From the NCBI GenBank assembly GCA_963578805.1, contig CAUZDY010000012.1:7414-71413 (forward strand): a stretch of 64,000 nucleotides of DNA, given 5' to 3'. Under the pieces are notes generated by a model that was not told the DNA's origin, searched no databases, and worked only from the letters and a program-made list of their open reading frames with translations. This DNA is from CAUZIB01 sp963578805 (lineage in GTDB: Bacteria; Acidobacteriota; Vicinamibacteria; Vicinamibacterales; UBA8438). The first letter of the stretch is position 1. Every line of letters begins with the position of its first letter. The translations under genes and the position numbers were made by a program. Of the stretch, positions 1 through 8,095 are shown piece by piece.

Positions 1-1
1 G

Positions 2-463
2 GCCCACAGTATTCCACTCTCCATGGCCACCGAATCGAGATATGAGGCGGAGCTGAAGGAATCGGCAGCACTCGTGGCCGAGCGACTGGCGGTGAACGCT
101 TGGGACCTGGTGTTTCAGAGTCGAAGCGGGCGACCAGAGGACCCGTGGCTGGAACCTGATATTTGCGACTATCTTCGAATGGAGCAGGCGAAGGGGCTGA
201 CAGCGGTCGTGGTGAGCCCGATCGGCTTCGTGGCCGACCATATCGAAGTATTGTACGACCTCGACACCGAGGCCGCCAAGGTGTCAGAAGGAGCGGGCCT
301 GGCAATGGTCCGTGCCTCGGCCGTCAACGACCATCCGGCCTTTCTTGACATGATGGCGGATGTGGTGATGACGACATGCCGGCGGTACGAGGGTGGCACA
401 CCGCTTCCGATCGTGCCTCTGGGTTCCCCGCCTTGCACGGAGTGGCCGCCACCGGCCAGGTAG
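2..463 (+). CDS. hemH: Ferrochelatase, C-terminal part (5' end outside window)
   Basis: Ferrochelatase inserts Fe2+ into protoporphyrin IX in the last step of heme synthesis. The reading frame is open from base 2 and begins AHSIPLSMA, the conserved segment in the middle of the family, so the ATG at 23 is internal and the true start lies upstream of the window. The stretch EPDICDYLRMEQAKG followed by VVVSPIGFVADHIEVLYDLD is the typical C-terminal active-site half, with the catalytic Glu in the HIEVLYDLD part. It ends at TAG 461-463, two bases before the convergent bacilliredoxin gene. Identification is from family motifs; only about 150 residues are visible. Confidence 0.93.
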   Translation, partial: AHSIPLSMATESRYEAELKESAALVAERLAVNAWDLVFQSRSGRPEDPWLEPDICDYLRMEQAKGLTAVVVSPIGFVADHIEVLYDLDTEAAKVSEGAGLAMVRASAVNDHPAFLDMMADVVMTTCRRYEGGTPLPIVPLGSPPCTEWPPPAR

Positions 464-464
464 C

Positions 465-893
465 CTACCCGGCGCTCGTTGGTGTGCAGTGCTTGTCAAA
501 CGCCTCGGTTAGCTCGCTTGCAATGCCCGTCGCTTCCTGATTCTCGATTTGATGGCGCTCCAACAGATAGATAAGCTTGCCGTCACGGAGCAACGCGACG
601 CACGGCGACGAGGGCGGGTAGCCTGTGAAAAAGCCTCGAGCGCGGTCAGTTGCCTCGACGTCAGCGCCTGCAAAAACGGTTGCGACGACGTCGGGCTTAA
701 CCTCGTGCTGGAGGGCAATCGCCACACCCGGGCGGGCCTTGCCGGCCGCACAGCCACACACTGAATTAACCACGACCATCACGGTGCCTTTCTTCGACAG
801 CGTGTTGTCCACCTGATCGGCCGTTCGTAACTCGATGATCCCCAATCGAGTCAGCTCATCGCGCATCGGTGCTACAAAGAACTCTGGATACAC
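465..893 (-). CDS. Bacilliredoxin (BrxA/BrxB, YphP/YqiW family)
   Basis: 142 residues, the usual length of the family. It starts MYPEFFVAPMRDELT, as is typical, and carries the redox motif VCGCAAG (Cys-Gly-Cys) near residue 46. Family members remove bacillithiol or similar low-molecular-weight thiols from oxidised proteins in the cytoplasm. The start is GTG at 891-893, with a purine-rich GGGTAGGA just upstream; an ATG at 893-895 is out of frame. It converges on hemH. Whether this organism makes bacillithiol cannot be told from the window, so the thiol partner is open. Confidence 0.9.
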   Translation of the reverse strand: MYPEFFVAPMRDELTRLGIIELRTADQVDNTLSKKGTVMVVVNSVCGCAAGKARPGVAIALQHEVKPDVVATVFAGADVEATDRARGFFTGYPPSSPCVALLRDGKLIYLLERHQIENQEATGIASELTEAFDKHCTPTSAG

Positions 894-944
894 ATCCTAC
901 CCCTTTCACTAAAACACGTAAGCGTAGCACAACCATCGAGGTGC

Positions 945-2408
945 TCAGGCTGCGCTGGCCGGCGGCGCAAGGCTAGTCGTTGCCAGCCGCCTATTAAATA
1001 GAACGAGCAAGATGAGGGCAACCCCCCACTGCAGCAGGCATGTGCCGAGGCTGTACATTCGGACAGGATTCCACCAGTTGTTCGGGTCGTAGACCGCGAC
1101 CGCTTGATACATCCACCAGGTGAACATCACCGTGAACTGAACAGGGACCAGATACTGCAAGATCCACCCGAAAAGCGGACCAACTCGCATCGTTCCGTTA
1201 CCGACGTTGATCAGGTCGGCTCGGAAGCGCTCAGGGCCATAACACGTGACGGCCACAGAAATAAATAGTCCACTAATCATCAGAGCGAGACCCCAGACCC
1301 AATCTTGGTTCTCAAAGATGGCAGGACTAATCGCAGAAGGAATGCCGCAGATCGCGGTCGCTGCTCCCACAAGTCGTACCGCGATCCGGCGCGAGAGCCC
1401 CGCATCGATGAGGACTCGACTCGCCAGCTCGATCATCGCTATCAGAGATGACAACGCGGCAAAGAACAAAGCCAGAAAGAAGATAGGAAGCACAACGGTC
1501 CCACTGGGAATCTGTAAAAAGAGCTGTGGTATCCAGATAAACGTCAAACCGAGGTTACCCGCCGCCATCACGTCGAGGGCGTCAGAGGTCGACAAGATCG
1601 CGAACGCCGTCGGCAGGATCGCCATCGCAGCCAGGAGCGACGCGGTATTGTTGCCGAGCCCGATGACCGCCGAGCTCACAACAATATCTTCGTCGCGCTT
1701 CACATAGACAGCGTACGTCAAGATGAGTCCCCAACCGGCACCGGTCGACCAAGCCGACTGGGTCAACGCTTCTAACCAGGTCCGATAGCTGAGAAGAGCC
1801 GAGAGGTCGGGCCTAAAGAGAAACGCAAAACCCCGGTCGGCTCCCTCAAGGGTCACGGCGCGACCGACAGCCACCAGCAATAGCGCGAAGAGCGCAGGAA
1901 TCAACACCTTATTCACGCGTTCGATGCCGCCTACGACACCACGTGCAACGATCGCCGTGCCCGTAAGTATGGCCACGATGTGAAACAGGATCGGCTGCCA
2001 GACCGAAATAGAGTACGCCGCCCAATAGGCTGCTGGATTATCCGGGGTTCCGGTGGTTATGCTGGCGACGAAATACTTTAGAGCCCACCCAGTGACGACC
2101 GAGTAATAAAACATGATCATCATCGTCGTCACTGCGACAAAGCCGCCCATCCACGCGTGTCTCCGCCCTGCGAGTGATGCAAACGTCCCGATTGGTCCAC
2201 GGCGGGCTCCGCGCCCCAAGCCAAACTCGGCGATCAAGAGGGGCAGCGACCACACCACTAGGAACAGCATCCATGGAATAAGAAAGGCCGCACCGCCGTT
2301 CTGCGCCGCGATTCTGGGAAAACGCCAGAGGTTGCCGGTACCGACCGCCATCCCGAGGCCGGCGACTATGACACCCCAACGCGATGAAAAGGTTTCTAGT
2401 CTCGGCAC
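945..2408 (-). CDS. Sodium-dependent transporter, NSS (SNF) family
   Basis: 487-residue integral membrane protein. The N-terminus WGVIVAGLGMAVGTGNLWRF is the hallmark TM1 of neurotransmitter:sodium symporters, with the unwound GMAVGTGN segment that binds substrate and Na+. About 11-12 hydrophobic segments follow, ending with a short polar tail. Bacterial members import amino acids such as tryptophan, tyrosine or leucine; the substrate here is not predictable. The start is GTG at 2406-2408, giving MPRLETFSSRWG. It is transcribed leftwards, away from the heat-shock locus, with a 51-bp gap to the bacilliredoxin gene. Confidence 0.9.
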   Translation of the reverse strand: MPRLETFSSRWGVIVAGLGMAVGTGNLWRFPRIAAQNGGAAFLIPWMLFLVVWSLPLLIAEFGLGRGARRGPIGTFASLAGRRHAWMGGFVAVTTMMIMFYYSVVTGWALKYFVASITTGTPDNPAAYWAAYSISVWQPILFHIVAILTGTAIVARGVVGGIERVNKVLIPALFALLLVAVGRAVTLEGADRGFAFLFRPDLSALLSYRTWLEALTQSAWSTGAGWGLILTYAVYVKRDEDIVVSSAVIGLGNNTASLLAAMAILPTAFAILSTSDALDVMAAGNLGLTFIWIPQLFLQIPSGTVVLPIFFLALFFAALSSLIAMIELASRVLIDAGLSRRIAVRLVGAATAICGIPSAISPAIFENQDWVWGLALMISGLFISVAVTCYGPERFRADLINVGNGTMRVGPLFGWILQYLVPVQFTVMFTWWMYQAVAVYDPNNWWNPVRMYSLGTCLLQWGVALILLVLFNRRLATTSLAPPASAA

Positions 2409-2742
2409 TCGCTCGTCCTGTCCACCATGACATTCTAGTTTCCTAAGTTCGATGCACCTGCAGACCGAGAACGGTGATGCGCCTTCGCAGTCAGGCGCGA
2501 AGAGCGAGTATTTCGGGAATATTCAAGCCCTCTTGTCGGAGGTTCAGTGCGCCTATAACAAAATGCTGCACCGGCCGAATGTAGAGGTATACCAAACTCA
2601 GGACAGTAGTGTAACCCAACGACAGCGACCCCGAGATACAGACTCGACCGCCCTCTCGACCGACAGTCCAGCTCGAATCTACTGGCACCACCTTGATACG
2701 TTCCGTATCAATGGGTAGGCTTGCGTCGACGCAGGTTTACAT
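2409..2742. other. Intergenic region between NSS transporter and hspR locus
   Basis: 334 bp between divergent genes. Open frames of 88 codons (plus) and 66 codons (minus) exist, but neither resembles a protein I recognise and their composition is not gene-like. The recognisable content is the HAIR-like inverted repeat at 2692-2712 with a possible promoter around it. The far left part should hold the promoter of the leftward transporter gene, but I see no clear -10/-35 pair there. Confidence 0.5.
2692..2712 (+). promoter_or_regulatory. HAIR-like operator for HspR, overlapping a putative promoter
   Basis: CTTGATA-N7-TATCAAT has the same 7-7-7 architecture as the HAIR element bound by HspR in Actinobacteria (CTTGAGT-N7-ACTCAAG), with CTTGA and TCAA kept. 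The core 2693-2711 is a perfect inverted repeat, TTGATACG-TTC-CGTATCAA. TTGATA at 2693-2698 could serve as a -35 and TAGGCT at 2716-2721 as a -10 with 17-bp spacing, so a bound repressor would block the promoter. The hspR reading frame starts 31 bp downstream. The repeat is read directly; HspR binding is inference. Confidence 0.68.
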
Positions 2743-3078
2743 ATGGCACCAGAGGTCTTCTTTATCAGCATGGTTGCTCGAGAGCTGGGCATGCACCCGC
2801 AGACGTTACGGAAGTAAGAGCGCCTTGGCCTAGTTCGACCGAGCCGCACTATCGGCAGCATGCGGGTGTACTCCACCGAGGAAATCGAGCGTCTACGCGC
2901 GATCAAGCGGCTGGTCAACGAACTCGGGATCAACTTAGCCGGTATCCAGCAGCTGTTGTCGATCGCCGATGTTGTCGCGCGAATCCGTCCGCTTCTGGAA
3001 GAAGCGATGACGCGGCCAGCGCGCCAACGCGTGCTGCGGCGAGAGGTCGATCGGTTAAGCCAGCTGCTGAGGCTCTAG
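2743..3078 (+). pseudogene. hspR: hspR, MerR-family heat-shock repressor, interrupted by an in-frame TAA
   Basis: From ATG 2743 the frame reads MAPEVFFISMVARELGMHPQ then TLRK, then TAA (2815-2817), then ERLGLVRPSRT, then SMRVYSTEEIERLRAI and LGINLAGIQQLL up to TAG 3076-3078. This is a complete HspR of 111 codons except that codon 25, where the family has Tyr in 'LRKYE', is a stop. The break falls in the helix-turn-helix. Internal restart at ATG 2860 would give 72 residues without the DNA-binding helices, so repression should be lost. A one-base change (TAT or TAC to TAA) or a sequencing error explains it. The downstream J-domain gene is 34 bp away and probably co-transcribed. Confidence 0.85.
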
Positions 3079-3112
3079 CCACACGAGCCGTTCGAGCGAT
3101 GTTGGGCTCCAG

Positions 3113-4135
3113 ATGAGTCAGATGGAATTTAAGGATTACTACAAGGTGCTCGGCATCGGCAAGACCTCGAATGCCGGTGAGATCAAGAAGGCCTTTCGGA
3201 AGCTCGCACGTAAGTATCACCCTGACGTCAATCCTGGAAACAGTACGGCGGAGACGAGGTTCAAAGAGGTCAATGAGGCGAACGAAGTACTAGGCGACCC
3301 GGACACACGCCGGAAGTACGACCAGCTGGGTGCGAACTGGAAACAATATAAAAATATGCCGCCGGGCGCCAGCGGCCCGTTTGGCTCGGCCGGACCGTTC
3401 GGCGCCGGCCCAGGTGACATCAAGTGGAACGTCAATGTCGGAGGGGGTTCTGGCGGACGGACGATGTCGGAGGACGAGGTCCGGAAGATGTTCGGCGAGG
3501 ACCCGTTCTCCGATTTCTTTCAGACCTTCTTTGCGGGTGGTGGGCGGCCAGGCAAGCGGACGTCACAACCTGCCAAGCGACGGGGTCATGACGTTGAACA
3601 TCCAATCGAACTGGAGTTAGAGCAGGCGTATAGAGGCCTGACCCAGCGGTTCTCGATTCGACCAGCGGACAAGAACCGAGTGCGGAACGTCGAGGTTCGC
3701 ATACCGTCGGGTGTAACCGAAGGATCACGCGTTCGAGTATCTGGTGAAGGAGAGGCAGGACAAGCTGGGGGGAGCGCCGGCGATCTCTACCTCCGTGTCC
3801 ACCTTAAACCGCATCAAGTGTTCGAGTGCAAGGGTCAGCACCTGTATCTGACGACGGCCGTTCCGCTGACGACAGCTGTCCTGGGGGGCAAAGTCGACGT
3901 GCCGACGTTGGACGGCGGCTCTGTTCGGTTGAAGATTCCGGCGGCAACTCAACCCGGACAGGTATTCCGACTTAAAGGTAAAGGGATGCCTGGGCTAGGG
4001 CAACGCACGACAGCTGGGGCTCTCTACGCAAGCGTCCGGGTGACCTTGCCCGATCACTTGAGCGCAGAGGCCCGTGAGCATTACGAGGCACTCGCCGAAT
4101 TGGAATCTAATCCCGGCAAGGCACGTACCGCTTAA
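3113..4135 (+). CDS. cbpA: J-domain co-chaperone, CbpA-like (DnaJ without zinc finger)
   Basis: 340 residues. The N-terminal J domain (about residues 5-72) has DYYKVLGI and the HPD tripeptide in YHPDVNPGN that stimulates DnaK ATPase. A Gly/Phe-rich linker with GPFGSAGPFGAGPG follows (about 83-105). The two C-terminal beta-domains (about 165-320) bind clients. There are no CxxCxGxG repeats, so it is of the CbpA class. The ATG at 3113 follows the hspR frame by 34 bp. In HspR-regulated loci the usual arrangement is dnaJ or clpB next to hspR, as here. The 3' end overlaps the clpB remnant in another frame, so a deletion may have ended close to this stop codon. Confidence 0.92.
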   Translation: MSQMEFKDYYKVLGIGKTSNAGEIKKAFRKLARKYHPDVNPGNSTAETRFKEVNEANEVLGDPDTRRKYDQLGANWKQYKNMPPGASGPFGSAGPFGAGPGDIKWNVNVGGGSGGRTMSEDEVRKMFGEDPFSDFFQTFFAGGGRPGKRTSQPAKRRGHDVEHPIELELEQAYRGLTQRFSIRPADKNRVRNVEVRIPSGVTEGSRVRVSGEGEAGQAGGSAGDLYLRVHLKPHQVFECKGQHLYLTTAVPLTTAVLGGKVDVPTLDGGSVRLKIPAATQPGQVFRLKGKGMPGLGQRTTAGALYASVRVTLPDHLSAEAREHYEALAELESNPGKARTA

Positions 4136-4254
4136 AACGCCTGATCCAGCGGCGAGTGCTCGATCCACTGGCGATGAGCATTCTTCAAAGCCAGTTTATC
4201 GAGGGCGATCACGTCGTGGTTAACACCTCCGACGAAGATATTACGTTTAAGTAA
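4123..4254 (+). pseudogene. clpB: clpB C-terminal remnant
   Basis: The frame that starts inside the last codons of the J-domain gene reads TYRLKRLIQRRVLDPLAMSI, then LQSQFIEGDHVVVN, then TSDEDITFK and TAA (4252-4254). 'RPLKR-IQ-x-DPLA-x-IL' is the start of the last helix region and the small C-terminal domain of ClpB disaggregases, and 'F-x-EGD' and the acidic end also fit. About 43 codons remain of a normal 860. There is no start codon or ribosome binding site, so it should not be made. The rest of clpB is absent between this fragment and cbpA, pointing to a deletion with its left end in the last codons of cbpA or a misjoined assembly. Confidence 0.78.
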
Positions 4255-4323
4255 GGAAGAGCCGATCGTCGCGTAACTCCGAGTTTACTTCGGTCAGCGC
4301 CAGGCCTTCTCGGCGATCCTGAC

Positions 4324-5733
4324 TTATCCCATCTTCTGCATCGACGCCAGGAAGTCGGCGTTGGACTTGGTCTTACCCATCTTGTCCAGTAAGAGCTCCA
4401 TCGCTTCGACCGGTGAGAGCGGGTTGAGTACTTTACGCAGCACCCAGACGCGGTTGAGGTCTTCGGGATCTATCAGTAATTCTTCCTTGCGAGTGCCGCT
4501 CTTCTGGATATCGATAGCCGGGAAGACCCGCTTGTCGACGAGCTTACGCTCAAGGTGAATCTCCATATTACCGGTACCCTTAAACTCCTCGAAGATTACG
4601 TCGTCCATCCTCGACCCCGTATCGACCAACGCCGTCGCCATAATTGTGAGTGATCCGCCTTCCTCAATGTTACGTGCGGCTCCAAAGAAGCGCTTCGGCT
4701 TCTGAAGGGCATTTGAATCCAGACCACCCGAGAGAACCTTTCCTGATGGTGGAATGACGGTGTTATAGGCACGAGCCAGACGCGTGACCGAATCGAGAAG
4801 AATGACCACATCTTTGCGATGCTCGACAAGACGTTTCGCCTTTTCGACAACCATCTCCGCGACCTGGACGTGACGCTGGGCTGGCTCGTCGAATGTCGAG
4901 GAAATCACTTCCCCGTCGACGGAACGCTGCATGTCGGTGACCTCTTCCGGCCGCTCGTCGATCAACAAGACGATCAGGTAGACCTCGGGGTGGTTACGCA
5001 CGACCGACTGGGCGATACTCTGTAGCAGCATCGTCTTGCCGGTGCGGGGCGCTGCAACGATAAGACCACGCTGGCCTTTCCCAATCGGGGTCATCAGGTC
5101 CATGACCCGACCCGAAAGGTTGGGTGTTTCACCCTCAAGTGTGATCCGCTCCTGCGGATACAACGGAGTCAAGTTCTCGAAGAAAATCTTTTCGCGAGCC
5201 TGCTCGGGGGGTTCAAAATTAACGGCTTCGACCTTGATCAATGCGAAATAGCGTTCCCCTTCCTTCGGGGGTCGAATCTGACCAGAAACTGTGTCACCGG
5301 TCTGGAGATCGAACTTTCTTATCTGAGAAGGCGAGACATAAATATCGTCTGGTCCCGGCAGATAGTTGTAATCCGGTGCCCTGAGAAAACCAAAGCCATC
5401 GGGTAAGACCTCGAGCACGCCCTCAGAGAAGATGAACCCACTCTGTTCTGTCTGCGCCTTCAGGATCTGAAAGATCAACTCCTGTTTGCGCATCCCTGTC
5501 GCACCGGCGACATGCAGATCCTTCGCGACCTGGGTTAGCTTGGCGATGCTCATTTCCTTGAGCTCACCGATGTTGAGGGTATTACCACCACGCTTAGAGG
5601 AGGCCCGCCCAGAGGCCGGCTTTCCGGACGAGGATTTGACCTCTTCGGTCGCTGTGGCGGCGGGGGTGGTCACTTCCGAGGACTCGGACTGATCACTGGA
5701 CGCCCGGGAGACACGTTTTTGGTTTGTTGACAT
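4324..5733 (-). CDS. rho: Transcription termination factor Rho
   Basis: 469-residue hexameric RNA helicase that ends transcription. It has a Ser/Thr/Lys-rich N-terminal extension (about 1-50), then a Rho N domain (LNIGELKEMSIAKLTQVAKD), then the cold-shock-like RNA-binding domain (FGFLRAPDYNYLPGPDDIYV), then the RecA-like ATPase. The Walker A is GLIVAAPRTGKT, with Arg where many species have Lys in PPKAGKT. Walker B is VVILLDSVTRLARAYN and the Q/R-loop region is intact. ATG at 5731-5733. It is transcribed alone, leftwards, ending 69 bp from the clpB remnant. Confidence 0.97.
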   Translation of the reverse strand: MSTNQKRVSRASSDQSESSEVTTPAATATEEVKSSSGKPASGRASSKRGGNTLNIGELKEMSIAKLTQVAKDLHVAGATGMRKQELIFQILKAQTEQSGFIFSEGVLEVLPDGFGFLRAPDYNYLPGPDDIYVSPSQIRKFDLQTGDTVSGQIRPPKEGERYFALIKVEAVNFEPPEQAREKIFFENLTPLYPQERITLEGETPNLSGRVMDLMTPIGKGQRGLIVAAPRTGKTMLLQSIAQSVVRNHPEVYLIVLLIDERPEEVTDMQRSVDGEVISSTFDEPAQRHVQVAEMVVEKAKRLVEHRKDVVILLDSVTRLARAYNTVIPPSGKVLSGGLDSNALQKPKRFFGAARNIEEGGSLTIMATALVDTGSRMDDVIFEEFKGTGNMEIHLERKLVDKRVFPAIDIQKSGTRKEELLIDPEDLNRVWVLRKVLNPLSPVEAMELLLDKMGKTKSNADFLASMQKMG

Positions 5734-5900
5734 GAGGTTAAGTCGTGCTAAGGGTTGAAAGTGAGTTTCAGGCTAGCGGAGAGGATTCGGGAATCTCGGC
5801 CCGACGAATGTGTGTTGTGTGAACGACTAACGTTGGTTGGGGAGACCCTTCCCTGGAGCCTTTTGCAGTATAGGACTCACAAATCGACCTGTCAACCGCC

Positions 5901-6260
5901 TCACAGCGTCGCGCCGAGAGCCATCAGGCTACAGGCGACAATTGGTTCGAGACCGAGCTCGTGCGCACGCTGGAGCACTTCCGGGCTCTCGGCGCCAGGG
6001 TTAATCCAGACTTCTGAGATTTGCTTCTCGGCAACCTCGACCAAAACGTCCAAACCTTTGTTCGGCGGCAAATAAATGGTCGCCATATCAATCCGCCCAG
6101 GCACGTCGAGGACCGAACGATAGACCTTGAGACCTTCGATCTCGGTATCACGCCTGTTGATCGGAACCACTGTATATCCTTGTTTTAGGAATTCTCGCAC
6201 TGCTTGGTTCCCAAACTTGTATCGGTTGGACGATGCGCCCACGACGGCTACCGTCTTCAT
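5901..6260 (-). CDS. CoA-binding domain protein (YccU family)
   Basis: 119 residues forming one Rossmann-like CoA-binding domain. VAVVGASSNRYKFGNQAVREF is the dinucleotide-type loop, and YLPPNKGLDVLVEVAE and VWINPGAES are conserved in the YccU/CoA-binding family, which resembles the small domain of succinyl-CoA synthetase alpha. The biological role of stand-alone members is not established. ATG at 6258-6260. It lies upstream of rho with a 167-bp gap in which I see no gene. Confidence 0.88.
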   Translation of the reverse strand: MKTVAVVGASSNRYKFGNQAVREFLKQGYTVVPINRRDTEIEGLKVYRSVLDVPGRIDMATIYLPPNKGLDVLVEVAEKQISEVWINPGAESPEVLQRAHELGLEPIVACSLMALGATL

Positions 6261-6362
6261 CCCTCTAGACCCGCTCCAAGCAGTCTGTTAATAGCTTCCT
6301 GTGATGACACAATTCGTCCTGAGCCGATCCGCACCCAGTATAGCTTGTAGAATCTTTCCCAG

Positions 6363-8036
6363 GTGAGGGGACCTACCGTTGCGCTGCTCGGCATCTGCCT
6401 CCTGACGTTTTTTGCCGGTCTGGGTTCGCCTGCCATCACTGACTCCGACGAAGCGTTCTACGCGGAGAGCGCGCGGGAAATGGTCGAAAGCGGGGACTGG
6501 CTCACTCCCCACTTCAATTACGTCTATCGGTTCGAGAAGCCGATTCTCTACTATTGGCTCGCGGCGTCAGCCTATCTCGTGGCCGGCGTTGGAGAGACAA
6601 CCGCACGGTTTCCGTCCGCGCTGGCTGGGCTCGGGTTGACTCTTCTGGTGTTTGTTTCGGCTCGCCGATGGTATGACGTTTCAACCGGGTTGCTTGCGGG
6701 TGTCATCACCGCAAGTAGCTTTGGCTACGTGATTATGGCGAGGCAGGCCCTTCCGGACCTTACCCTTGCCTTCTTTGTGACACTTGCCATCTGGGCCGCA
6801 CTGGTGGCATATCGAGAACCGTCACCCGGTGAGCAAGAACCGGCTTACAACAGTCGGAGCCGGACCGCCTGGGTGGCCCTGTCAGCGGTCGGGGCCGCTG
6901 GGGCGATCCTCACGAAGGGGCCTGTGGGCATCGCACTTCCGGTACTCGTGGTCGGTCCACTGTTGGTGCTCGACCACTGGGCTGGTCGCGCCCGCGCTGG
7001 GGTCCGAATGACCGACCTTGCGCTCTTTACCATTATCGTTCTGGCTTTGGCGGCGCCTTGGTTTCTAGGCATGGCACTAGTGCACGGTCCGGCGTATCTG
7101 GACCGCTTCTTTATCGCTGAAAATTTCGACCGCTTTGCGACCCCTCGTTACAACGACCCGCGACCGCTCTGGTACTACGCGCCGATCGTCATCGGTGGCA
7201 TGCTGCCATGGTCGCCCTTTATGCTCCTGTGGCTTCCGTCAATAGCCCGTGGATTACTCCGCGGCCTTGCGGGCTGCACAAACACGGTCCGATTCGGCTG
7301 GTGGGCGGCGGCGCCACTACTCTTCTATAGTTTGTCGGTCGGGAAGCAACCGCGATACATCCTCCCGATTCTACCTCCACTCGCCATACTGCTCGCTCAC
7401 GCGATCCGGTCACGATCGGTCGGTTGTGACCGGGACCATCTCTTAAGTGTTTGCACCGGCATTACAGGGGGGATTCTCTGTCTCATTGCCTGGTTGGTGT
7501 ACCGGGCGGCGCCGTTGTTCGTCGAATGGGCACCGGTGTGGACAGTCGGCGTGTCAGTCATTATCGGGCTGGCAGGTGTCGGGGTGCTGCTCTGTATCGC
7601 TCGCCCCAGATGGATCCCGGTGGCCGTGCTGACGGCCTCGATCCTGGTTAGCCTCGGCGTCCATATCGTGCTCCTCTCGTCACCAGAGACAGCTCCCGTC
7701 CAGCGCGTGGCCGAGATAGTGAAAACGGCACGCCAGAACGACGAGCCCTATGGCCGGTATCAAGCGCTGCATCGCAACCTAATTTTCTACACGCAGGCCG
7801 CGTTTTTGGAGCTGGGCATGGAACAAGCCGTGACCGACTTCTTGCGGTCGCCGGAGAGGGTCATCACGGTTCTTCCGGCCGAGACCGTCTCGCGGCTCGA
7901 AGCTCAAGGGTTGCTCCTTCGGCGGTTGGGTGAGGTTCGCTATCTCAACATAGGAGGGTTGACATTGGCGACGCTGCTCGATCCCGATCCTGACCGACAT
8001 CTTCATCGCCTGGTGGTGGTAGTTAATCGGGACTGA
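6363..8036 (+). CDS. ArnT/PMT-like lipid-linked glycosyltransferase
   Basis: 557-residue polytopic membrane protein of the ArnT (GT83) / dolichyl-phosphate-mannose-protein mannosyltransferase type. ITDSDEAFYAESAREMVESG is the first periplasmic loop with the catalytic Asp-Glu, and FEKPILYYWL follows, as in ArnT. The next ~400 residues are 10-12 hydrophobic segments with a soluble C-terminal tail. Family members move a sugar from an undecaprenyl phosphate carrier to lipid A or protein outside the inner membrane; the acceptor here is unknown. GTG start at 6363-6365; no better in-frame start. Divergent from the CoA-binding gene. Confidence 0.85.
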   Translation: MRGPTVALLGICLLTFFAGLGSPAITDSDEAFYAESAREMVESGDWLTPHFNYVYRFEKPILYYWLAASAYLVAGVGETTARFPSALAGLGLTLLVFVSARRWYDVSTGLLAGVITASSFGYVIMARQALPDLTLAFFVTLAIWAALVAYREPSPGEQEPAYNSRSRTAWVALSAVGAAGAILTKGPVGIALPVLVVGPLLVLDHWAGRARAGVRMTDLALFTIIVLALAAPWFLGMALVHGPAYLDRFFIAENFDRFATPRYNDPRPLWYYAPIVIGGMLPWSPFMLLWLPSIARGLLRGLAGCTNTVRFGWWAAAPLLFYSLSVGKQPRYILPILPPLAILLAHAIRSRSVGCDRDHLLSVCTGITGGILCLIAWLVYRAAPLFVEWAPVWTVGVSVIIGLAGVGVLLCIARPRWIPVAVLTASILVSLGVHIVLLSSPETAPVQRVAEIVKTARQNDEPYGRYQALHRNLIFYTQAAFLELGMEQAVTDFLRSPERVITVLPAETVSRLEAQGLLLRRLGEVRYLNIGGLTLATLLDPDPDRHLHRLVVVVNRD

Positions 8037-8095
8037 CCGAGCTTTGCCCGGTAAGTTTTCCCCTGCTTCGCTCGTACTGATCTGGACTGGTCTAA

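Noticed and set aside
2452..2718. 88-codon plus-strand ORF before hspR
   Set aside because: No protein-like pattern or ribosome site, and it covers the HAIR-like operator.
6257..6439. 60-codon minus-strand ORF whose stop overlaps the CoA-binding protein start (ATGA)
   Set aside because: The overlap is suggestive, but most of it lies antisense to the start of the glycosyltransferase gene and no family is recognised.
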